A stretch of DNA of 64,000 bases, taken from Panopea generosa. Its lineage: Eukaryota > Mollusca > Bivalvia > Adapedonta > Hiatellidae. The notes beneath the pieces were generated by a model. The model was not told where the DNA came from. It did not search any database and worked only from the letters and a program-made list of their open reading frames with translations. Shown here in pieces: positions 11,561 to 22,200 of this stretch (positions within the stretch are counted from its first letter, which is position 1; each line of letters begins with the position of its first letter). Where the stretch lies: positions 65,925,356 through 65,989,355 of the forward strand of contig CM055905.1 in the NCBI GenBank assembly GCA_029582155.1, in the 5' to 3' direction. The position numbers were made by a program, and so were the translations under genes.

Positions 11561-13850
11561 TATATAATAAAAATTATTCAGTAACGCGGAAAAATAATGT
11601 CAGTCATTAAAATGTACACATTGTGGTAAAGTATGTTATAAATAATACACAAATAAACTTGAAATCGTTCCTTATTAATAAATAAACGCAGAAAATACAT
11701 GATGCTGCTGACATGGTGGGTGGGGTATGCATACGTGTAAAGGCATAATGTAAGGCAATTTAAGAGATTTTTTTTAAATAAGTGCGATTCTTACGGTAGT
11801 AAAAAACCAGTGAGAGGCAAATGGTCATCAGACCACATCACTCTAGACCACTTAGCCAATGAGGACGCCGGGTTTTAATAGAATCTTTACTGAACTAATG
11901 CAGAAATATGTGAAGTGAAATTTTATTAAACTTGCCTTGTGTCCTTGTTAAGTGTTGGGAGTCACACTTATTGAAGGTCAGTATATCAGGAAACAAGAGG
12001 CCCATGGGCTCATCTGATTATCCAAAAAACATTCATATCAGTCTATTCAGTCGTAAGAAATAACGTTGTTTGTCAATTTTTCTTATATAGAATTTAGTAA
12101 AGTAGGCCCCACCCTGAGCGCCAAACCGTGAGACCCAGAACATGCAATTCACAATTTTTATAAAAGACACATATACGTCCATAATCATGCTCACCATTTG
12201 TTTCCTGAGCTGACGGTTTTTGAGAAGAAGTCGAAAATGTCAATTGTTTATGGAGACACGACAGACGACATGGGACGACGGACAAAAGAGGATTGCAAAA
12301 GGTCCCTTGAGATAAAATTTCAGGTGACCTAAAAATGCGTAATTACATATTATTTTTGAAATGGATAAAAAGCATCATTATCATAAATAATATAAATCTG
12401 AATGGTTTGGTATGTTAAATCAACCAAAATGTGACAAAAACAATATTTTAAACGGAGTGCTAAGCTTGAAACAAAATACCCATTCTAAAAATAGTCAGCA
12501 ATTAAATATTGCTTAACAACCTTCACATTGTCATTCGGACTTTTTTCATGATGGAACAAGTTCTACAAATGATCTATCAAATAGAAATCAAAATAAAATA
12601 ACATGATTCATTGATTTTAATACGTCACAAAATATGTTAAAAATTTTAAGCGGGAAATCTTTTTAGTCTAGCATGGCCAAGTCAGTGACTTTATGCAGGC
12701 ATGATAAATTGGATTAAAATGTTTAAAACCAATTTTAAAATATTGAAAACCGGTACTTCTTTTTAAATTAATTCCTTCTTTCCATTCATTGAATAGCAAA
12801 ACAATAGGACATGACTTACATTATGTATCTCAAAATATATAAATTGATAAAAAAAAATCATAAATGCACAAAATATTTCATTGTCAATTTGTAAAATGTA
12901 AAAAAAGATAAGAACACATCAACTTAATAAGAATAGTTAAAAAGTTTTAAACATTATAAATGTGTAAATTGCACTGTTATATTTTTTTTGGTATTAAGAT
13001 GTATAATACATATCAAAGTATGTAATATAAAGAACAGCTTGAAACAATATATCTGCCATTAAGTACCTCAAAGGCTCATTAAACTTCCGACACAACCAAT
13101 TTTTCTTTATAATTTCAATCCATTTTACTAGTCAAGTGCATAGATAACATGTTTATTTGACCTTTAAGAAAGTATGCAAACAAAGCTATAAATAGATTAA
13201 TTTAAATTATTGTGAGCAGGTGTTCGTTTATAAAATTAAGGTTGTTTCTTTCCAATAAACATATTCGGTATAAAAAGTGTAACGAGTCTAGTGTGCGGAA
13301 CGGCGACGGACTCTAATTTATGCGCATATCGATTTTTGTAATTCCAAATATTGGCAGGGGAACAGCCTTAAAACAACCGAGTCATTACAGAATGTCAAAA
13401 TTGTAAACAATAGAAATAAACACTCGATCCGCTCTTTTAAGAAATACATATATCTATCAGAGTTTATTATTTTTTTACTTTTTAAAAAAAAATAGTCACT
13501 AAGGGGTCTATAGGAATGAATTGAGCAATACTATGAGCACATTTAATTACAATCAATTTTGTTATTATAATTATTTTTGTATTTCGGAAGTTTAATATTA
13601 TATCTGAAATATATAAAAATCAGGGCTGCCAATACATCAGTATTAAAACTAACACCAACTGGCATCCCCACTCCCTTTACCATCCTTTACTTTTATTTCA
13701 TCAACATCAAGAAATCGCACAATTTGGTATTTTCCCATTATTATCATCATTAGGCAAAACTACAGAGCTTGTGTACATTTAACATCTGTAGACACAGCAG
13801 TTAAAAGATATCAATTATTATTTAATAAATCTTTTTAACATATAATTTAC
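11561..13850. other. Intergenic DNA with two dispersed repeats
   Basis: No gene seen. At 11990-12330 is a repeat beginning 'aacaagaggcccatgggctc', the opposite orientation of the 'gggcctcttgttt' end at 60165-60180. At 12455-12780 is a copy of family F ('gaaacaaaatacccattcta', 'cacaaaatatgttaaaa') that recurs at 51600-51990 and, inverted, in the whirlin intron at 32480-33250. Confidence 0.55.
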
Positions 13851-14286
13851 AGTGCAGGCGTGTAATAAACCCATGACATATTTTTTATATTAACCTAGTA
13901 TTATATCATTTCCAATTCATCGCTCAGTGTTTTCAGTATAACTCTCTTACATATGTTGCCAAAGTACTTTCGGATTTGCCTTAATATATAAATGACGTAG
14001 ATTTGTCATGGTTAAATGACGTTATTTTGAGACGTTATGTCATATGATGACTCACGGAAACAAATATGGCCGACTTTTTTCTCGTTCTTTATTGAGGTGA
14101 TCTGTTAAATAAATGTAAATGTAATTTTTCCCTGAGTTATGTGATAAAACGAATCTTACATTCATGCTCATTTATTATTAAATTTATCAAACTCATTGGG
14201 AAAAATTATAAAAATGCTCTGCCGAGTATCGCGTAATATATTCGTTTAATAAATTTAATAATAAATGAGCACGAATGTAAGATCCT
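13851..14286. repeat. MITE-like element, family M3
   Basis: About 435 bp. It opens 'gtgtaataaacccatgaca' and has a long inverted pair near its right end: 'cttacattcatgctcattta' and, about 90 bases on, 'aaatgagcacgaatgtaag'. Other copies are at 37736-38168 and 48815-49170. Confidence 0.8.
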
Positions 14287-14369
14287 CTTTATAGAATACC
14301 TGCATGACATGCATCATAGACGTAACACAAAGTCCCAAATACAATTTTTCCATGACCTTTCTCTGACTT

Positions 14370-14627
14370 CAACCCTTTACTCCATAGATACGCGTTTTCC
14401 CGCACAGAAGGCCTTTGAAAACAGTGCAGGAAGAGTTCAGATTGTTCATAACGAGCAATCTGAACTCTTCCTGCACAGGTTTCCACTGTCAGTTAAAATA
14501 AACATAATTCACCCAATAATTCAAAAGCTTTCTATATTAGAAGTGTCCAAAGGCGTCTTTATTAGAGGTGTCCAAAGGCGTCGATATTAGAGGTGTCCAA
14601 AGGCATGTATATGAAATAAAGGGTTAA
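14370..14627. repeat. MITE-like element, family M2
   Basis: Runs from 'aaccctttactccatagat' to 'aaataaagggtta'. The centre is a palindrome: 'ggaagagttcagattgttc' faces 'gagcaatctgaactcttcc'. A 22-base block, 'attagaggtgtccaaaggcg', is repeated three times near the right end. Open frames across it are caused by the palindrome. Confidence 0.8.
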
Positions 14628-14892
14628 GAAATAAAGCCAAAAAAAATCCCTGACAATTTTCTGACCTTAAAAAAAATCAAATTTCTCCGACTTTTCAAAA
14701 TGGTTGGCAACCCTGATATGTGCATCTACAATAGCTCTGTCTATTCTTTGAATAGTTCTCAAACTTAACATTCTTTTAAAGGGAGTACATCAGGAAAAAA
14801 ACACTTTAAATGTCTTAAAAAATAAAATTATTTCTAAAATAGTTAAAAAGCATCTCATTATCACTAATAAATGAAATTGGAAAAATGTTTAA

Positions 14893-14943
14893 AAGGAATG
14901 AATGAATGAATGAATGAATGAATGAATGAATGAATGAATGAAT
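14893..14943. repeat. (GAAT)n microsatellite
   Basis: About twelve uninterrupted 'gaat' units. Confidence 0.95.
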
Positions 14944-15479
14944 AGGGTTTTACGGTGTACCAACACATTAGAGGTTATTCGACGCCAACAGGAAGGAAGA
15001 TTCCAGGTTCACTCTACATGTAAAAAAACAACAAATTAACATACAGATTAAAAAAATACATCAGCAAATGAATATGCAGAATGAACCAGCCACAGTGATC
15101 CTATTCTTGCCATCACTCATGGCTCTCTGGAACCACACAGGGGTTGATAATTTAACCACAATAGTGAACATGACAAAAAATGATAAAATGAACATCACAC
15201 CCATTCGGAGGATTCCTACCCCTCTTCAGAGATCGACAGTGATTCTATTCTTAGCCAGAACCACACGGGCTCCATTTAAAAGGAGATCATTCTACTTTTC
15301 ACAATCATATACATTTATAAACAAATCTTTTGCACCTTTCATATCAAGTTAATATTACTAGTAAAAATCTACTGAAAAATTTATTTACATGTACACTGAA
15401 ATATAATATTTTATGTAATTCTGTATATTCTTATTAAGTTCATTTTATTACATTTAATTGTATATACATGCGCAAATAA
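14944..15479. other. No gene seen
   Basis: It contains 'ggtgtaccaacac' and two copies of a block with 'cagtgatyctattctt' (15093 and 15237). The 94-codon plus-strand frame (15068-15352) spans both copies and lacks any recognised domain. Confidence 0.45.
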
Positions 15480-15838
15480 CCTCAATATACCGAGATGAAT
15501 GGAAGTTAGGATATTTGAAAACGAGATTTCGCAAGATTTTGCGTGAATATGCGAGCGTTAATATCTAATTAATTGCTTTTCCTTCTACACTGAAAGGAAA
15601 AAGAAAGTATACATTTTGATTTTTAAAATTATTTCATTATTGGCTAAAATTATTCATGTGATGGAAAATGAACTGATTTTTTCTTATTGTTTTGCTTTGA
15701 AATGAATTAAATGTTTGTTTTTTGATTCAACAATATGATGAAATATAAATATATAAAATTTATATGCAATACATTTATTGTTCCTTGACCTGTCGACGTT
15801 TATAGGTATGTATACTTTCTTTTTCCTTTCACTGTATA
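15480..15838. repeat. Palindromic MITE-like element at the whirlin 3' end
   Basis: Inverted arms of about 28 bases, nearly perfect, lie at 15586-15615 ('actgaaaggaaaaagaaag') and 15806-15837 ('ctttctttttcctttcac'). The left flank 15480-15560 ('gatgaatggaagttagg', 'ttttgcgtgaatatgcgagcg') also occurs near 25400-25475 and inverted near 56260-56330, so it belongs to a larger dispersed family. Confidence 0.7.
15774..15779 (-). terminator. Candidate whirlin polyadenylation signal (AATAAA)
   Basis: A minus-strand AATAAA 324 bases past the stop codon. It lies inside the palindromic element at 15586-15838. Choosing between this and the upstream ATTAAA needs 3'-end reads. Confidence 0.35.
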
Positions 15839-15948
15839 CATACATCTCTGCTATCCTTAAATAATAATACAGTAGTTATTGTATCCCTTTGTAGATAAAA
15901 ACAAACTCTCTAATTCTTAGGTAAAATAGTCTGTTTCTAAAATATACC

Positions 15949-15954
15949 TTTAAT
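15949..15954 (-). terminator. Candidate whirlin polyadenylation signal (ATTAAA)
   Basis: A minus-strand ATTAAA variant 149 bases past the stop codon, outside the palindromic element. It would give a short 3' UTR. Confidence 0.35.
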
Positions 15955-16102
15955 AACTTCATCACACAGAATGAAGAGCAAATTAGTCTGTTGTCACATG
16001 AAATTTCCGGAAGTTTCAAAGCATGTCTTTATGTTGTCACATGATTTTTCCTTAAGTTTTAAAACATGTCCTGTTACTATGGATACCCATGCTTAAATGT
16101 TT

Positions 16103-16297
16103 CTATGGATAGTTCTTTATTGCCACACCAGACTCTGTAACGAGTAACTCCATATTGTCTAATGATTTGTTTTTGAATGCCTCTGCGATCGTCTTGGCTG
16201 CAGTCACATGTTCCAGGCCGACAAGGCTGTTTTGATTCACCTCCAAGATCACATGACCAACCTTCAAACCTCCAGATTCGTACGCTGATCCACCAGG
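16103..16297 (-). CDS. WHRN: Whirlin exon 17: C-terminal half of PDZ3, stop
   Basis: Acceptor 'cttctgcag' then CCTGGTGG. 64 codons plus TAG: PGGSAYESGGLKVGHVILEV, then the HVTAAKTIAEAF helix, ending in AIKNYP. It completes PDZ3. Phase 0 start. Confidence 0.95.
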   Translation of the reverse strand, partial: PGGSAYESGGLKVGHVILEVNQNSLVGLEHVTAAKTIAEAFKNKSLDNMELLVTESGVAIKNYP

Positions 16298-19200
16298 CTG
16301 CAGAAGACAAGTTCTTATAAAATTACTGTTAGACCATAATAAATTTATTCCTAGATTTGCATCAAAACTTGTTTCAAATTAGTGGCGGGTGGGAGGTTCA
16401 ATTTTATTTTTTCACATATTAAAACAGAAGCGTCATATTAGGCACTGTTCTGTACAAATAACCTTGACTTTGTCGAAGTTATAAGAACTTGTTTCACAAT
16501 CGAAGTAAAATAAATAAGTTTAAACTAAATCGTTTACTTGAGCACTTTGTTCTCCTCTCAAAAAAAAAAAATGACACTCAGTACTGGTTCTACCATTGTC
16601 GGATACCCTCGTGTAATCCTACCACATACTCTTCATTTATTACATGTGGGATATTACACTAGCTTTGCGTCATTTCTACCAAGCCACGATGGAATCATAT
16701 GATTGGTTCCTTCATGATTTCATGAAGGGAATGTTATCCTATCGCTAGTTTCATGCAAACGCCATTTTGATAAGATATTGTTAACGTTAGCTGTTCTGTT
16801 CAAATACAACAATGCAGAATAAGCGTAAGTAAAGAGTATCAGAATAGACATAAGTGGGTATCTGACGATGTGGTTCTACAAATACCCAGGACTCGAGAGC
16901 AATTCATATAAGCTCTGAGCTTTCTTTGCAATCAAGCTAAAATAATGAAATGACAGAACCTCAGGTAGGTGACTTGGACAGATTGATGAATGATTTAATG
17001 GTGGAAAAATTATTTGAGAATCATTCCTATACACTAACCTGTAAATTAATAACCCTGGGTAGGGGCTGTCGGGTGTTGGCTCCTCCCTCTATAGCCATGC
17101 CGAGGGTGGGTTTTGTTTTGTAGATGGGTATAATCTCCAGGGGTATATCACCATATCTTTGTCTGGCCTCGGCTATCTGACGGGCTTCCTGCAATACATA
17201 AACACAAGATATAAGCGGGGAGGTAGTGTAGTGGATAGTGTGTTGGTGGCTCATGCCGAAGGTTGAGAGTTCTATTCCAAGCTCAACCCAATGCCTCTAA
17301 AAAAACAACAACACTCGACCCAATGCCTCTAAAAAAACAACAACACTCGACCCAATGCATCTAAAAAAAAACAACACTCGACCCAATGCATCTAAAAAAT
17401 AACAACACTTGACCAAATGCATCTAAAAAAACAACAACACTCGACCCAATGCCTCTAAAAAAAAACCACCTGACCCAATGCCTCTAAAAAAACACACTAG
17501 ACCCAATGCTTCTAAAAAAACAACACTCGTCCCAATGCTTCTTAAAAAAACAACACTCGACCCAATGCCTCTAAAAAAACAACACTCGTCCCAATTCCTA
17601 TAAAAAAACAACACTTGACCCAATGCCTCTAAAAAAACAACACTCGTCCCAGTGCCTCTAAAAAAACAACAACACTCGACCCAATGCCTCTAAAAAAACA
17701 ACAACACTCGACCCAATGCATCTAAAAAAAAACAACACTCGACCCAATGCATCTAAAAAAACAACAACACTCGACCCGCCCAATGCATCTAAAAAAAAAA
17801 CAACACTCGACCCAATGCCTCTAAAAAAAAACACCTGACCCAATGCCTCTAAAAAAACACACTAGACCCAATGCTTCTAAAAAAACAACACTCGTCCCAA
17901 TGCCTCTAAAAAAACAACACTCGACCCAATGCCTCTAAAAAAACAACACTCGTCCCAATTCCTATAAAAAAACAACACTCGACCCAATGCCTCTAAAAAA
18001 ACAACTCTCGTCCCAGTGCCTCTAAAAAAACAACAACACTCGACCCAATGCCTCTAAAAAAACAACAACACTCGACCCAATGCATCTAAAAAAAAACAAC
18101 ACTCGACCCAATGCATCTAAAAAAAAACAACACTCGACCCAATGCATCTAAAAAAACAACAACACTCGACCCGCCCAATGCATCTAAAAAAACAACAACA
18201 CTCGACCCAATGCCTCTAAAAAAAAAACACCTGACCCAATGCCTCTAAAAAAACACACTAGACCCAATGCTTCTAAAAAAACAACACTCGTCCCAATGCT
18301 TCTAAAAAAACAACACTCGACCCAATGCCTCTAAAAAAACAACACTCGTCCCAATTCCTATAAAAAAACAACACTCGACCCAATGCCTCTAAAAAAACAA
18401 CTCTCGTCCCAGTGCCTCTAAAAAAAACAACAGTCGTCCCAATGCCCCCCAAAAAAACAACACTTGTCCGAATGCCTCTAAAAAACAACACTCGTCCCAA
18501 TGCGTCTAAAAAAACGTAACTCGACCCAATGCCTCTAAAAAAACAACACTCGTCCCAATGCTTCTAGAAAAACAACACTCGACCCAATGCCTCTAAAAAA
18601 AACCACCTGACCCAATGCCTCTAAAAAAACACACTAGACCCAATGCTTCTAAAAAAACAACACTCGTCCCAATGCTTCTTAAAAAAACAACACTCGACCC
18701 AATGCCTCTAAAAAAACAACACTCGTCCCAATTCCTATAAAAAAACAACACTTGACCCAATGCCTCTAAAAAAACAACACTCGTCCCAGTGCCTCTAAAA
18801 AAACAACAACACTCGACCCAATGCCTCTAAAAAAACAACAACACTCGACCCAATGCATCTAAAAAAAAACAACACTCGACCCAATGCATCTAAAAAAACA
18901 ACAACACTCGACCCGCCCAATGCATCTAAAAAAAAAACAACACTCGACCCAATGCCTCTAAAAAAAAACACCTGACCCAATGCCTCTAAAAAAACACACT
19001 AGACCCAATGCTTCTAAAAAAACAACACTCGTCCCAATGCCTCTAAAAAAACAACACTCGACCCAATGCCTCTAAAAAAACAACACTCGTCCCAATTCCT
19101 ATAAAAAAACAACACTCGACCCAATGCCTCTAAAAAAACAACTCTCGTCCCAGTGCCTCTAAAAAAACAACAACACTCGACCCAATGCCTCTAAAAAAAC

Positions 19201-22200
19201 AACAACACTCGACCCAATGCATCTAAAAAAAAACAACACTCGACCCAATGCATCTAAAAAAAAACAACACTCGACCCAATGCATCTAAAAAAACAACAAC
19301 ACTCGACCCGCCCAATGCATCTAAAAAAACAACAACACTCGACCCAATGCCTCTAAAAAAAAAACACCTGACCCAATGCCTCTAAAAAAACACACTAGAC
19401 CCAATGCTTCTAAAAAAACAACACTCGTCCCAATGCTTCTAAAAAAACAACACTCGACCCAATGCCTCTAAAAAAACAACACTCGTCCCAATTCCTATAA
19501 AAAAACAACACTCGACCAAATGCCTCTAAAAAAACAACTCTCGTCCCAGTGCCTCTAAAAAAAACAACAGTCGTCCCAATGCCCCCCAAAAAAACAACAC
19601 TTGTCCGAATGCCTCTAAAAAACAACACTCGTCCCAATGCGTCTAAAAAAACGTAACTCGACCCAATGCCTCTAAAAAAACAACACTCGTCCCAATGCTT
19701 CTAGAAAAACAACACTCGACCCAATGCCTCTAAAAAACAACACTCGTCCCAATGCCTCTAAAAAAAACAACACTCATTCGAATGCATCTAAAAAAAACCC
19801 CACCTTACCCAATGCCTCTAAAAAAGCAACACTCAACCCAATGCCTCTAAAAAAAAACAACACACTCGACCCAATGCCTCTAAAAAAACAACACTCATCC
19901 CAATGCCTCTAAAAAAACAACACTTGTCCCAATGCCTCTAAAAAAACAACTTAGTACTGGTTTTACTCAGGAAGCGAATTCGAAAGCCACTCAGCCCTTC
20001 ATATAAGCTCTGAGCTTTCTTAGCAATCAAGTAAGGCCATTATAATTCAATTGCTAGTTTATCATCCAAATTTTTCTAAAACTGCAGAGAGAGGATGGGA
20101 GAATTGTATTTTATTTTTAAAAATCCTTTTTCATTGTTTTAATGAAAATAAAAAGGGTTGGGGTGGCATAGAAATTAGGGGGCATGCAGTGATGATAATG
20201 TAGCAATTAATTTATCATGGCCTAAAAATAAATTCTAATAAACTTAATAAACACAAATAATAAACTGGAGCATGCAGCAAGGATAGATATTTTGTCAAAT
20301 ATTCAATGAGAAGTATCTTGAAGTAACATTCCCTAACTGGGAAATAACATTAGGCCATAATATATTAATTGCTTAATTATCATCCCAGCCAATCCAATAA
20401 TTTTCATAAAGAAATATAACAAAAAAAATGTTCATTAAAAAAAAATCAAAAATTTTAAAAATATAAATAGTAAAAAAATACTCCCACCCTCCCCATTTTT
20501 AAGGAAAAATTTGGATGATAATATAGCAATTAATTTATAATGGCCTTAAAGACAAATATTTTATTCCAAGAAGCATTGAGACAAGATTTACATTTTAAAT
20601 TACCGTACACCTAAGTAAATACTCCCCTAATAAACGCATGATTCGTCTAAGTTGTTAGAACTTGATAATAATGTTTTACAATTGATGTAAAAAAAAATAA
20701 TTTTTAAATACCTTCTCCCTTCTGGCCATGACTGCAAGATCTACATGCGTGTATATCTGGGGTCGAGGAATTTTTACAGGCTCCAAGGACAAGCAGGAAT
20801 CCATTTTGAATCAATTTATACACACAAGTTAATAATAACAAACGTCTCAGTTATATTTGTTTCAATTTTGTACATAAAGCCATTTTGAAGATATACTATC
20901 AGAACACTTTTGCCCTGTGCTATTAAAACTGTTTGGTAACATTATATGTGTACATTTAAATTGTCTTTAAATTACATTAGTGTTTAACCTCATTTGACAA
21001 CCAATGGAATCGCTTCAATTTTCAAAATTGTGTCACTCTTATTTGTTAAAACAGCCTACAAATAACTTAATTATTAAGAAGTTCGTCATCACTGCGCACG
21101 CGTGAATAGCATTGCACAGACTCCTGTCTGACCTTGATTCAATTCTAAATGAGCTATGTACAAACTACAAAGCCACGTCAGAAAACATCAACTTTAAAAC
21201 ATCAGTCATCTCAGCTTTCATCGTAGCTCCGTTAAATGACGTCAAACTGTCAGTCAAATGACATTCAACACTAAGCCTGTGGTCGCTCTTTTTGGATTTC
21301 TTAATTATTAAATTTTAACTAAAGGAACACTAACTATTACTTAATTTTTTCTGCCATTACACTTCAATCCTATAAAATAATTAACAATTTATTTATATCT
21401 TTTATATATATGTTTACAAGGAAGTAATGTTTTTAATTTAAACAAATGAAATTCTGAACTTTTCTATCAGTGAGACTGCAATTTTTTTTTTTTTTAAGGA
21501 TTAAAAGCCAAATTTTGAGTTTTTCATCACCTGATAATTTTTGATATTAAAAAGCAAATTATATGCATTAAACCGCAAAGCCAATGTCATGAACATAATG
21601 GCGACGTTGTCAACATACTGAATAAGTGCAGGCTTTTGTAGGACAAATTAGGACAAACGTCACATGAAACTAATGGCAACGGGACGTCTCACCTGAGCAA
21701 AACAAAATCGTACAACCAATGAAATGCAAACTGGTTCTTTTTAGCTCCACCCAAGTGTTTTTCATCTATATAGTTCATTAAGGCCAATTGCAGTGGGAAT
21801 GTAAATATTATATAATTTATTTATTATTATTATTATTATTATAATTATAATTATATATATACCTTTAATTTAACCTGTACAATATAAATGTCTTATGAAT
21901 AACATAAAATATATTGCTACAAATATGTTACTAGTTTACAAATAAATGATCCATAAATTAAAAAAAACGGTATTACTGAATTTTGTTGAAAAATTATATA
22001 AAAATATATAACATTTTACCCAGGCATAATAATCCATTTTTGATTAAATCAACTTCTCTTACCGACTTACAACTGTCGACTTTATTTGAATCTATATTAG
22101 CAATACAAGCACATCATAGTGCCTGAGAAAAGGGCGTGGTGACGAATTACAAGATATTCCAATAGTTACATTGTTGAGAGAGACAGAGTTATATAATGTT

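Noticed and set aside
14289..14590. Open frames on both strands
   Set aside because: They lie across the M2 palindrome, which mirrors itself and creates matching frames on both strands.
15068..15352. 94-codon plus-strand frame
   Set aside because: It covers two copies of a short repeat, has no recognisable domain and no partner exons.
17423..19912. Frames of VVFLEALGR / NASKKN type in the intron 15 array
   Set aside because: By-products of the 29-bp repeat on either strand; they lie inside a SINE within a whirlin intron.
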